Part shown: one piece after another, positions 48,194 through 57,564 of the stretch | Numbering within the stretch: position 1 is the first letter of the stretch | Layout of the letters: every line of letters starts with the position of its first letter | Source of the DNA: Yamadazyma tenuis | Lineage: Eukaryota > Ascomycota > Pichiomycetes > Serinales > Debaryomycetaceae | Assembly: GCF_029203305.1 (NCBI RefSeq) | Contig: NC_089464.1 | Coordinates: 1,178,001-1,242,000 of the forward strand | Reading direction: 5' to 3' | DNA length: 64,000 nucleotides | The notes under the pieces: generated by a model | What the model was told of the DNA's origin: nothing | The model's input: the letters and a program-made list of their open reading frames with translations, nothing else | Database searches by the model: none | Program-made: the position numbers and the translations under genes

Positions 48194-50884
48194 TCAAAAG
48201 GATATCCACAAAAGAGCGGATAACACAGCCAAGAATGTGTATGTGTTTTTTGAACCCATGGCCTCATAAGTGGAGACTTCTTGTACAGCAGCGCCAGAGC
48301 CATTACCAGCTGAAGCAGCTTCCGAAGCCTCTCCAGAACCACTACCTTTAGCACCAGTTGGAGAAACGGTTTCAGTAGGGTTAGCAGTCACGGAAGCAGC
48401 AACAGTGAACGTGGTATAGACTGTGACTGTAGCGTCTCCAGCAGCATTTGTGCATGGCTCGGTGACCACCACAGTGGACACTAATGAGTGTGGGACGTTA
48501 CATACAACGGTCTTCTTACCATCATCACCGGTTGTTGTGGTGGTTGAAGGCTCTTTGCAAGTACATGGCAAAATAATGGTGGTGACATCTTTTTCAGTGA
48601 CGACAGGTTCAGGAGTTTCAACGACTACGGTTGGTTTACCGTCAGGTCCGGTTGTAGTGTAAGTTGAAGTGAAGGATCCTGTCCATGGAGTAACGATAGT
48701 TGGTTCAGGAGTCTCGACAACCACTGTTTTGTCACCATTGGGACCGGTGGTGGTGTAAGTGGAAGTAAAAGAACCAGTCCATGGGGTGGTAATAGTGAAA
48801 ACACTAGCCGGGGTTTCAACAACTGCGGTTGGTTTACCATCAGTTCCAGTTGTGGTATAAGTTGATGTATCAGAGCCGGTCCATGGAGTAGTGATGGTAG
48901 GTACAGGAGTATCGATAACAACGGTTGGTTTACCATCAGTTCCAGTTGTGGTGTAAGTTGATGTGGTAGAACCAGTCCATGGGGTGGTAATAGTAACTAC
49001 ACTTCCCGAAGGTGGTGGTGTAAATGGAACACTCGAAGATGGCACTGAACTAGAAGGAGAAGCAACACTCGAAGATGGCACTGGACTAGAAGGAGACGCG
49101 ACACTCGAAGGTGGTACTGGACTCGAAGGAGAAGCGACACCTGAAGATGGTACCGTAGACGAAGGAGTACCTAAATATGATATTGGAGTACTTGAATTTA
49201 ACCAGTGAAACGACGGGATTGGAGCACTTGAAGAAGGACTTGATGAAGTAGGACTTGAAAAAGTTGGACTTGTCTCAACAACAACCGTCACTGGGTCACT
49301 TGGGTTTAAAGGAGTTAAAGTGAAGGTTGTGTCAATAGTTCCACGACTGGTGGTAGTGGTTGTGGATTCTGGGGTCTTCTTGAGAACCGTGACTGGATCA
49401 CTAGGATTTGAAGGATAAATTGTTGTCTCAAATGTTCCAGTACCTGTCCATGGTTCAGTAGTAGAGGTTGTCGTTTCTGGGGTCTTCTTGAGAACCGTGA
49501 CTGGATCACTAGGATTTGAAGGATAAATTGTTGTCTCAAATGTTCCAGTACCTGTCCATGGTTCAGTAGTAGAGGTTGTCGTTTCTGGGGTCTTCTTGAG
49601 AACCGTGACTGGATCACTAGGATTTGAAGGATAAATTGTTGTCTCAAATGTTCCAGTACCTGTCCATGGTTCAGTAGTAGAGGTTGTCGTTTCTGGGGTC
49701 TTCTTGAGAACCGTGACTGGATCACTAGGATTTGAAGGATAAATTGTTGTCTCAAATGTTCCAGTACCTGTCCATGGTTCAGTAGTAGAGGTTGTCGTTT
49801 CTGGGGTCTTCTTGAGAACCGTGACTGGATCACTAGGATTTGAAGGATAAATTGTTGTCTCAAATGTTCCAGTACCTGTCCATGGTTCAGTAGTAGAGGT
49901 TGTCGTTTCTGGGGTCTTCTTGAGAACCGTGACTGGATCACTAGGATTTGAAGGATAAATTGTTGTCTCAAATGTTCCAGTACCTGTCCATGGTTCAGTA
50001 GTAGAGGTTGTCGTTTCTGGGGTCTTCTTGAGAACCGTGACTGGGTCACTAGGATTTGAAGGATAAATTGTTGTCTCAAATGTTCCAGTACCTGTCCATG
50101 GTTCAGTAGTAGAGGTTGTCGTTTCTGGTACTTCAATTGTAACAAAAACATCCCCGTCAGAAGCTGTTTCTGTGATAGTCTCAGTATCTGTTCCAGTCCA
50201 TATAATGGTGGTAGTTGTGGAGAGAGGACAAGATGTGCTATTGTCAGTTGAGCTGTACCAGTTAATGTCAGTTGTGTGAGCTGTTCCATCAGGATAGGTG
50301 ACGGACATATTAAATTCGCCACCATCTTCAACATTGAAGTAAACGACCTTGATAGGATAATAGACTCCTGCGGTGAGGGAAACTGTCTTCGAGACTGATG
50401 TACTTTCAAGATGACCATACCAGTGTGCAAATTCAGTGACATTAGCTGGGGATTGAGTCGATCCACAACATTCCATAGCAACTCCAGCCCCGATTGACAA
50501 CGAAGCTGCATCATCAGCATATGTGACTGCTATGGTGTAGTCTCCAGTTGCTTCGGCATATAAATACCCTGTAAGCCTCAAGCCAAAGTTAGCCGTTGTG
50601 ACATCGTGGCCATATAGGACATCGGTATTTTTAGAAACCAAAAAGTCTTGCTGAGTTATGCCTTCCCATGAATATTCTGCCTCTCTTTGGCTAACTACAG
50701 CAACGCCAGATTCTAACAGTGTAGTATCACCCTCCTTCCATTCATGATTTGCCACTTTGATGTATTCAGCATAGAGGCCTTTTTCCACAGCGGTGGGGCT
50801 ACAGCCTCCAACAGAATCTGCACTTGAGACAGTACCAATGAATTGAAAAATTCCTACTAATGATAACGTGTAATGGAATTTCAT
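48194..50884 (-). CDS. adhesin 2: GPI-anchored PA14/GLEYA-type surface protein
   Basis: Probable cell-wall adhesin of 896 aa. Signal peptide MKFHYTLSLVGIFQFIGTVSS, then N-domain with [44 protein letters not shown] and GVYYPIKVVYF. Seven near-identical 36-aa [14 protein letters not shown] repeats, a Ser/Pro-rich stretch, four ITTPWTGS repeats, a cysteine module (LPCTCKEP...VVCNVPHS...VTEPC) and a GPI signal identical to that of adhesin 1. The long upstream region (about 2 kb) is typical of heavily regulated adhesin genes. Ligand unknown. Confidence 0.9.
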   Translation of the reverse strand: MKFHYTLSLVGIFQFIGTVSSADSVGGCSPTAVEKGLYAEYIKVANHEWKEGDTTLLESGVAVVSQREAEYSWEGITQQDFLVSKNTDVLYGHDVTTANFGLRLTGYLYAEATGDYTIAVTYADDAASLSIGAGVAMECCGSTQSPANVTEFAHWYGHLESTSVSKTVSLTAGVYYPIKVVYFNVEDGGEFNMSVTYPDGTAHTTDINWYSSTDNSTSCPLSTTTTIIWTGTDTETITETASDGDVFVTIEVPETTTSTTEPWTGTGTFETTIYPSNPSDPVTVLKKTPETTTSTTEPWTGTGTFETTIYPSNPSDPVTVLKKTPETTTSTTEPWTGTGTFETTIYPSNPSDPVTVLKKTPETTTSTTEPWTGTGTFETTIYPSNPSDPVTVLKKTPETTTSTTEPWTGTGTFETTIYPSNPSDPVTVLKKTPETTTSTTEPWTGTGTFETTIYPSNPSDPVTVLKKTPETTTSTTEPWTGTGTFETTIYPSNPSDPVTVLKKTPESTTTTTSRGTIDTTFTLTPLNPSDPVTVVVETSPTFSSPTSSSPSSSAPIPSFHWLNSSTPISYLGTPSSTVPSSGVASPSSPVPPSSVASPSSPVPSSSVASPSSSVPSSSVPFTPPPSGSVVTITTPWTGSTTSTYTTTGTDGKPTVVIDTPVPTITTPWTGSDTSTYTTTGTDGKPTAVVETPASVFTITTPWTGSFTSTYTTTGPNGDKTVVVETPEPTIVTPWTGSFTSTYTTTGPDGKPTVVVETPEPVVTEKDVTTIILPCTCKEPSTTTTTGDDGKKTVVCNVPHSLVSTVVVTEPCTNAAGDATVTVYTTFTVAASVTANPTETVSPTGAKGSGSGEASEAASAGNGSGAAVQEVSTYEAMGSKNTYTFLAVLSALLWISF
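49370..50125 (-). repeat. 108-nt tandem repeats in adhesin 2, seven copies
   Basis: Seven head-to-tail copies almost identical at the DNA level; one copy differs by GGGTCACT against GGATCACT near 50042. Such uniformity points to recent expansion or conversion, and copy number is probably variable. Confidence 0.93.
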
Positions 50885-51560
50885 TCTTGCTTAGTTTCAA
50901 TGTCACGGATATCGGACAGGTATAAATGATTATCAGTGGAGTCAACCAACATTCAAATTATAGTTGTTGTTCTCATCTTATGCATCAAAAAAGGGTCATT
51001 ACTGACCAGATTGGGGATGACTTCAACGAAACTGGATTGAAAGAACACGGAAGGTAGCTCAATGCTCGTTTTGTATTCATGAGCAGACCCCACCCAACAC
51101 ACAACTCCCAGGTCGGGTTGTGTCCCATCCCATTGAGGAGAGCTTCAAGCCAGAAAAGGATTTGACCCCGTGGAACATTCACTGATAGCATAGCTGGTAT
51201 CAGGTAAATGCCACCCAAGTGGTTTATTTCCCATTTTTGAAAAACTTAAATCCTCTCTTAATTGAAAAAGGCATGAAGAATTGTTGTAAGAGCACCTCTT
51301 TTGGCTGTTACCTCTGTGAATTGAGAATATTACAGGGTAAGCATGGCGAAATTGCTAAAATAGGCATATGTGACAACTGGGCATATCCACAAAAGGGGGT
51401 CGATCTCATACATGAAAGGCAACCATCCATATGGTTCAAAAGTGAATCTTGTTCCTTATTTTTACTCTAATTTGAAATTTCCTTGAATCCGGCTTGAAGG
51501 GGCAAATAGCTTTCAGTTGCAGTAACGATAGGTCCTAAACAAAAATCTCTGAGGCATTGC

Positions 51561-51578
51561 TTGCCGGGTATCCGGCAA
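51561..51578. promoter_or_regulatory. perfect inverted repeat CGG-N4-CCG
   Basis: TTGCCGG-GTAT-CCGGCAA, seven base pairs each side. An inverted CGG pair is the site shape bound by Zn2Cys6 dimers. It lies about 680 bp upstream of the adhesin 2 start. Confidence 0.45.
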
Positions 51579-51639
51579 TAGACGTATCGTATGTGCAGTG
51601 CTAAATCTATCAGAGATATACCTAATCAAGTAACTCTTG

Positions 51640-51930
51640 CTAATATAACTCATTATGGAAAAAAGTTCAGGATACGTTAATTGGAAAATTACATTCATCA
51701 TGTCATGCTGGCAGTGGAAAAGATACAAATCACATTTACGAGAACACCTAAACTATTTTTAGTCCTGCAGTTGTCGCATCCTACATCTTTCTTGAATGCA
51801 AGCTTCAAAGAGTCGGAAAGTCTCTGCTGCAATCCTGTAATGAGGTATTGTTACCCAAAACAGCTGTAGAGTTAGGACTATCAAGGACTCGAGCTTAATT
51901 CAACATATATGTAAGTGCGCATACTATAGC
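51640..51930 (+). pseudogene. decayed coding segment, repeat family B copy 1
   Basis: Conceptual translation HHVMLAVEKIQ...TRTPKLFLVLQLSHPT...NASFKESESL aligns with 52050-52260 (HYVIWVAEQIE...REPRLYSIL). The continuation AGCTGTAGAGTTA to GTAAGTGCGCAT matches 60910-60990. Source gene not recognised. Confidence 0.45.
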
Positions 51931-52049
51931 ATGCCAAGCCGATAATGCACCACAGTTTTCTGCAAGATTGTAACTCAAACAAAGGAACACAAAACCCAAA
52001 TAAATTATGGAGCGGGTTTGAATTCTCCCATCAAGGAGCACATATCTGT

Positions 52050-52260
52050 ATTTCGGGGATACTTGGAGGGTACTTTAAAAATTAACATCCACTATGTCAT
52101 ATGGGTGGCTGAACAGATTGAAGTCCTATTTATGAGAGAACCAAGACTATACTCTATCCTTTAGTAATCACACCCCTACTGCCTTGTCTAATATCGGCTT
52201 CAGGGAGTTTAGGAGTCTTTACTGACTCTCCAGTAAATTTTTCTATCAAGTTTCGACGTC
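52050..52260 (+). pseudogene. decayed coding segment, repeat family B copy 2
   Basis: Reads INIHYVIWVAEQIEVLFMRE then two stops; resumes in another frame as SNHTPTALSNIGFREFRSL, matching the corresponding part of copy 1. Frameshift and stops show it is dead. Family unknown. Confidence 0.45.
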
Positions 52261-52649
52261 GGATGCCTATACTGTTCAGTGTTGGTAGCATACGATTGCA
52301 AAGAGGGAGGTTGGGGAGCTGAGGAAACGCTGGAAATGCTGGAGGAAATGGTCAGACAAAATTTACCAGCTCGAAGGGTTTCCATTTAACAAAATCCCAT
52401 CGATTATGATATCAAGTCGTGACCCAAAACAACCTTGAGATTATGTTTTTCAAGTAGTCAAGACAAACCTTTGTTTCGTGCATCTACCGGCGATTGTATA
52501 CATACATAATACGCACAGCGCCTGTCAAAGTACAAATTTGGTTAAACAACGCAACCATGGGCAGGTTTGTGCATGAAGGTAACAACGTACTCCAAAAAAA
52601 ATCAAAAGGGGGGTGGATTAAAAAGTACCATTCTGTTTTTTCATTGGAA

Positions 52650-52930
52650 GAAGCAAGTATTCAACTTGTCTGTAGCTACCTTGCTGTCTTGAATGATGCC
52701 CTTCTTCGCTTTCGCATATACTACCAACCGGGTAAATTGAGGCGTAAGACAGTTATCCTGCATCTGATGATAAGCAATGCTTCTATCTTTGGCATTCCGT
52801 TAACTCCGAGCGATTAGTAAAATTATGATGCGTAAGCTAAGAGGAAACGTGCGTATGCAAAAACAATTCTAAATGCACACAAGGAAAACTGGCTACAAAC
52901 TTAGAATGCCATTCCTCTTTTTGAGGGAAT
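52650..52930 (+). repeat. duplicated block, similar to 61200-61490
   Basis: Both copies contain AAGCAAT-CTTCTATC, then AGAGGAAACGTGCGTAT, then TGCACACAAGGAAA-CTGG in the same order and spacing. Confidence 0.6.
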
Positions 52931-52945
52931 CGCGTGGAATAGCCA

Positions 52946-53131
52946 ATGGAAGACTGGCACATGGTGGGTGGATATTGTCACAGCTTTTCATGGCGTGCAT
53001 ACTTTTCAATAGGTGGATTCATTTATTACGGACATGATAACACTCAAGTGGGCCACGTGTACGAGTTGAATCGGGACTTATTGGACTTTCCTTATCTCGG
53101 TGATTTTTCGGTTGGGAATACGTGTAAGTGA
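52946..53131 (+). pseudogene. C-terminal fragment of an MNN1-type mannosyltransferase
   Basis: Translation WHMVGGYCHSFSWRAYFSIG followed by GHDNTQVGHVYEL and LGDFSVGN aligns with the last 60 residues of the intact gene at 45248-47578 (GYCHSYLWCAYSSIGG, DNTQVGHVYEF, FGDIWVGNE). Only this tail remains; the frame begins straight after a stop codon and no upstream part of the enzyme is present. Confidence 0.85.
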
Positions 53132-54436
53132 TTCTAGTATGGAAGCTCATAATGTTTTAGTTTATGATCTGGCAAGCCTCCCCATTTAACGGCACCTGTC
53201 ACACGACGTTTTCTGAGAGTCTCGTTAGCAAATCCTGCTGTGAGAAAGTTTTATAGTGAAATAGTACTGCTTTGGGTGGTCCTTATCTGTTCCGTTTCCT
53301 TCCATGCGTACCTTGATAGGCCTTTTTCAATGTTTCCCCCTCTCCATTCTTACCTATTATTCAGTCGTTGGGGTTTAGAGTTTGTTGTACATAAGTGCGG
53401 TGGGGGTTCATTGCTGCATTCTGATTGGTGCGAATGCTTTTTTGTGTGTTTGTCAGCGAAATCCAACCATTGATGGGGTTAATTTACAGAATATGGGGAA
53501 GCGGGGCGTTGGAGTCTGTTCGCTGATATGAACTTTTTAAAGAAGTTATCAAAATTCCTCGGCGAGTTCTAGTGGATTCCGAGAGGAGTTGTAGTGGGTG
53601 AAGATAGGGGTCTGGAGCCCTCGTGAGAATTCGTTGGGTGGCAGTTTCCAGTGAAAGTTCAAAAATTGGGGAACCCAACAAGAGCATATTCTTCAATGGT
53701 TTGACTTTAGGTGTACTTCTCTTCGATCACGGAATTCAACTCGAATGATTACATTGTAATGGTGTTTGCGAAACTCTTCGAGCTTGCAAGTGTTGAAAGA
53801 ACACCACCGTCATAGTAATAAGGCAGATATGGGTGACTGGTACTCCCGACTTGAGAGTGTCGATATATGCTGCTGGCTTGAGAGTGTCAACATATGCTGC
53901 TGGCTTGAGAGTGTCAACATATGCTGCTGGCTTGAGAGTGTCTACTTAGTTTACACCCTTTTTGATTATTGTCCACTTTGAGCAGTCACTAGAGATAGTC
54001 CCCTTGCAAGTCGTAATACATCTTGACTCTCCAATGGCACTCACTTGACCTTAAAGCCAAAAGTGGTTAGGCGATACGATGACTGGTGGTGTTCTGGGGT
54101 TCATTTCATATCTTATCTCTATTATATCTGCAAAGGTTATAGAATTTACTCTATCACCCATCACAGGTTATGCTATTTTCGTGATTCCCTTGGATGAGGT
54201 CGTTCCTTGTTGAGGATACAGGCCTTATGAATTGTACCGTTTACTGTAGCCATTATATCAAGTAGTGTAAAATTCGCAATTGTTAGGGAAATTAAGATAC
54301 TATTGGGTAATCTCACCCAAAACAGATTTGTGGGAGCTATTCACAATAATTATTTCTTATTAAATATTGACTAATGTTGCACTACTTTGCTTTCAATACA
54401 GCTTTCTTAGTGTTTAATCAAGTTTCCCTTTGATTT
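53132..54436. other. intergenic region, no intact gene
   Basis: 1.3 kb. Short frames at 53240-53473 and 53484-53696 match nothing I recognise. Contains a 27-nt tandem repeat. Confidence 0.5.
53851..53942 (+). repeat. 27-nt tandem repeat, three copies and a part
   Basis: Unit TTGAGAGTGTC-A-ATATGCTGCTGGC; copies 2 and 3 identical, copy 1 differs by two bases, fourth copy truncated. In one frame it would encode LESVNICCW units, probably by chance. Confidence 0.9.
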
Positions 54437-55489
54437 CTATAACTTGAAGCCATGATCGATCAAGCCGATGGCCCTCATCGCTGCACCCCAAGACATTTCC
54501 ATCCCACTTCCTCCGAAACCATAGCAATCGATCACCTGAACCCCATCTTCCTTATAGCTGCTGATTCTTGTTCCTCCGTTTCTAGCAGGCCTAAATCCAA
54601 CATTAACTCTTCTAATATCAAACTTTCCCTCGATCATTAGATCCGGAAAATACGCTTCTCCTAATTTTATAAGATGCTCAGTGTCATTCTGGCTAGGATT
54701 CAGGTTCAAGTTGCCGATCTGTTTTGTTCCTCCAAGAATGATTCCTCCATTCAAAGGACGGGGAATAACGAAAATCCAAGACCCATTCGCTAACTGATAA
54801 GTGATGGTCTTATTAAGATACTGACAACCTAAAGGTGCTCTTACTAGTAAAGTCTGGCCTCTTATCAGGTAACTATTGGGATCAAAGCCTCCATTGAATT
54901 GAAGTCCCCTACCAGTACAGTTAAAAAGGAGTGCTCCGGGATATAGCTGACAAACCTGTTTCAAAGATTCAACTTTTTCTCTGACAAAATTCACTCCGTA
55001 CTTCATACTCAATGTGTTTTCCAAAAATTCAAGGTACTTGGGCGAGTTCATAGCCCAAGTATCGTAAGAAGCACCAAATTCGATTCCTCGGGGCAATTGC
55101 AGTTTTTCAATAATTTTGAAATTGTCAATGTCTTCAGTATATCCAGCAGCAGTGGTTTCGTATAGGGTATCATTGTTCTCCAAGTAGTCAAATCCTTGTA
55201 TCCATTTCACAGATGATTCAGGATTAGTGACAGCCAACTTCTTGAAAAATTTGTAGGTTGGTCGAGCTAACTTACTATCTCTCAATTCCTGTGGGCTTTT
55301 GGACGGAAAAGGCCTGAAATGTGCACCACTCTTGGACGATGTATACTCAGGACAATCTGAACCTGTAGAGGGAAAGTCGCTGGCTATGATATTCACCAGT
55401 GTAGCATCGTATCCATTTTCTGTAACGAGCTGGTAAGCAATGGTGAGTCCAATGACTCCAGCACCCACAATTACAATATTTTCACTCAT
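54437..55489 (-). CDS. D-amino acid oxidase (FAD)
   Basis: Flavoenzyme oxidising D-amino acids to 2-oxo acids with ammonia and hydrogen peroxide, usually peroxisomal. The start MSENIVIVGA at 55489 puts the FAD-binding VGAGVIGLTIAY at the N-terminus; the in-frame ATG at 55564 adds a non-family leader. 350 aa, normal for the family. Other motifs: NCTGRG, RGQTLLVRAP, IPRPLNGGIILGGT, VNVGFRPARNGGTRI and the C-terminal YGFGGSGMEMSWG. The C-terminus ends GFKL, only a weak match to the PTS1 peroxisomal signal. Isolated among adhesin genes and relics. Confidence 0.92.
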   Translation of the reverse strand: MSENIVIVGAGVIGLTIAYQLVTENGYDATLVNIIASDFPSTGSDCPEYTSSKSGAHFRPFPSKSPQELRDSKLARPTYKFFKKLAVTNPESSVKWIQGFDYLENNDTLYETTAAGYTEDIDNFKIIEKLQLPRGIEFGASYDTWAMNSPKYLEFLENTLSMKYGVNFVREKVESLKQVCQLYPGALLFNCTGRGLQFNGGFDPNSYLIRGQTLLVRAPLGCQYLNKTITYQLANGSWIFVIPRPLNGGIILGGTKQIGNLNLNPSQNDTEHLIKLGEAYFPDLMIEGKFDIRRVNVGFRPARNGGTRISSYKEDGVQVIDCYGFGGSGMEMSWGAAMRAIGLIDHGFKL

Positions 55490-56835
55490 CTTATGATTGA
55501 ATCTTGGTGTTTGTAAACAAATTGGGGCGACACAACCGTATGAGAGTTTTTGTGGAGTTGACAACTAGGTAGAACACTTTATGAATACAAGAGCAGGGAG
55601 GATAAGCCTTGTGATATTGCTGAACTTGTATTCGTAATGCTGATAATACTACTTGCTCTGCATATATATAGGAAGAGGATTTCCGTGCACAAAAGAAGAT
55701 CCCGTAAATAATGGGGGCATAAAAGAATGAGATTTCGCGGTGCGGTCCCCCCATTTCTCATACCTTTATGGGATGGTTTTTCCACTTTCAAACGGTAACC
55801 CAAGTAAGAAAGACAAAACCAAGCTCTATACCGCTACTGGAGGAGATTTTAGGGGGAAGTCATCCGACTAGTATGCCTGTGGTTCTTCCAAGTAATTCCA
55901 GGTACTCCAGGGTGTATACTCTGTATGGCGTGTACTTACCATAACTTCGGACGGGTTTTCTTCCACACACCAGCATCGCTCAGTTCCAGTCATGAGTCAA
56001 GAACCGTGCTCTAACAGGTCCAGTTAAGCAACATATTGCAGGGTTCTCCATTCTGTTTTGTTCGACATTGTTTTGCCCAAGTTGCTGACCAAAATGGGTT
56101 TGATTCTTCAGCTTGCAAAGATCTGGTATTGTATTAACTGTAGTTTGATGAACAGCAGAAGTGGTCGTGGAAGCGTTTATTATTCTTGTTTGGCAGAGGG
56201 AGTATAGAACACAAGTTTTGCAAGCTTTAACAACTATCATGCTTTTAAACAGAGGAGTATTGTACAAGCGGTGACAAAATTACGCCTGAGCTTATTTTTG
56301 GTTCCTCGAGAACTACACGTAGACTACGCAATAACATTAAGTTAGAAAATTAAGGTCATCTACTGGAAAATTAAGGGTTCGACATGGCTCCAAAGGAATC
56401 ACAATCATAAATACATTTAATTTTGATGAAACCCTATTTACTGCAAACCCTTGATTTTAGTTAGGTGAAATAACATCTTTGATAGCCCCATAGACTAAAT
56501 ATATTAGCTTTAATCAAGGTTCAGAGCTTCCCGTTCGGATTTTTCCGGGGCTCTAGGTATAAAGCTACAATAAGCTGTAAGACAAAAAGCAGGTCAATAG
56601 GCACAACTGATGGGCCTTATTCTTCAAAAAAGAAGTATCACGAAGTAGAGCTCGCCTAATCAGCGAAGTCCGACGGCCATTTTTTAGTGCGGAATAGTTT
56701 TGCAACCCGCTCTTGATGCTGAAATTCATTCGGTTTTTGCAACTTCGCTACTACATTTTCGCAGTCAATATAAATACGCCTGCAACTGTTCTCTGTTCCT
56801 ACTAAATCACCTATAAGCAACAATTTACTATAAGT
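55490..56835. other. intergenic region, no gene recognised
   Basis: 1.35 kb holding the oxidase promoter and, at the right end, what looks like the former promoter of the aldo-keto reductase relic (TATAAATA near 56770 and a CT/AC-rich leader). A minus-strand frame at 55980-56267 matches nothing known. Confidence 0.5.
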
Positions 56836-56951
56836 ATGTCTACTCCATGAAAAATCACTGCTAAAGGTTTCGGAACCATGTCAGTGACATGGTGTCCAGT
56901 TCCACTGCTATTTACAAATCCATTGAAACTTTGAAATATGTAAAGGACACT
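56836..56951 (+). pseudogene. N-terminal relic of an aldo-keto reductase (pyridoxal reductase/Ypr127w type)
   Basis: Starts ATG TCT ACT CCA, then a TGA stop at codon 5, then KITAKGFGTMSVTWCPVP, the N-terminal strand of the YPR127W/Plr1 group of aldo-keto reductases. After a frameshift it continues KSIETLKYVKDT, the first helix of the barrel. Similarity ends near codon 40. A TATA box and leader upstream look intact. The rest of this gene type is found at 62576-63230 on the opposite strand, starting at nearly the same codon. Confidence 0.7.
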
Positions 56952-57179
56952 TTAGCTTCTTGCACTATGCGAATCGCCAAAAGGGGTTACAAGAGAACCC
57001 TTCAATCTTATGTGAAAATAGGTTCCAACACATCATTCTCTTGTCCTAAGATTGAAACAAGGTACTATGGTGGTGTGTGCAGGTAAACGCGGGTGCACTT
57101 ATGGTATAGATACCGTCGAAGAGTATGAAACCAGCATCAACCAAGTTATGAGCGATTGTCTTGCTATTTGGAAAGTGTG

Positions 57180-57564
57180 CGGGTAAATTTGATTCCGCAA
57201 AATTTTAATCCAGCACTATAGCACTACCGATCCATAATTCTGCTGGTCCTATAACAACATTTCTCATGCTAAAGCGATGTAACAAGTTACTGCCCTACCC
57301 GCTTATTTCGGAATTGTAGCTTTGTAACATGCTGATTTAGACCACCAATATATGAAAGGTTCTTTGTGAAAATCTAATACCTGAATTAGATATCCTATAG
57401 TATTAGTACAAAGTTTGATTACTTCAACAACTAAAACATTTACTAATATAGTACCAAATCATGGCAAGCGAAAAAACTAGATAAAGAGAAATCATAATAA
57501 CCAAACATTTATAAATGACCAGGTTTTTCATTTATGAATCACCCCAATGTTCTATTGGATAGAT
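57180..57564 (-). repeat. adhesin 3 3' flank, inverted copy of adhesin 1 3' flank
   Basis: Read on the minus strand this follows the adhesin 3 stop and parallels 43407-43800: ATTATGATTTCTCT, TTGGTACTATATTAGT, AGAACCTTTCATATATTGGT, CGAAATAAGCGGGTAGG and GCGGAATCAAATTTACCC, all in the same order. Confidence 0.75.

Larger units (their letters stand above)
50885..52945. other. upstream region of adhesin 2 with decayed duplicated sequence
   Basis: About 2 kb without an intact gene. It holds a perfect inverted repeat (51561-51578), two diverged copies of an unrecognised former coding segment (51640-51930 and 52050-52260) and a block (52650-52930) similar to 61200-61490. Confidence 0.5.

Noticed and set aside
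49370..50125. CRISPR-like regular repeats
   Set aside because: Units are 108 nt, contiguous without spacers, and in frame within a surface-protein gene of a eukaryote.
49315..50520. 401-codon open frame inside adhesin 2 in another frame of the same strand
   Set aside because: It arises because the 108-nt repeat unit (a multiple of three) repeats an open alternate frame; no start context and no family similarity.
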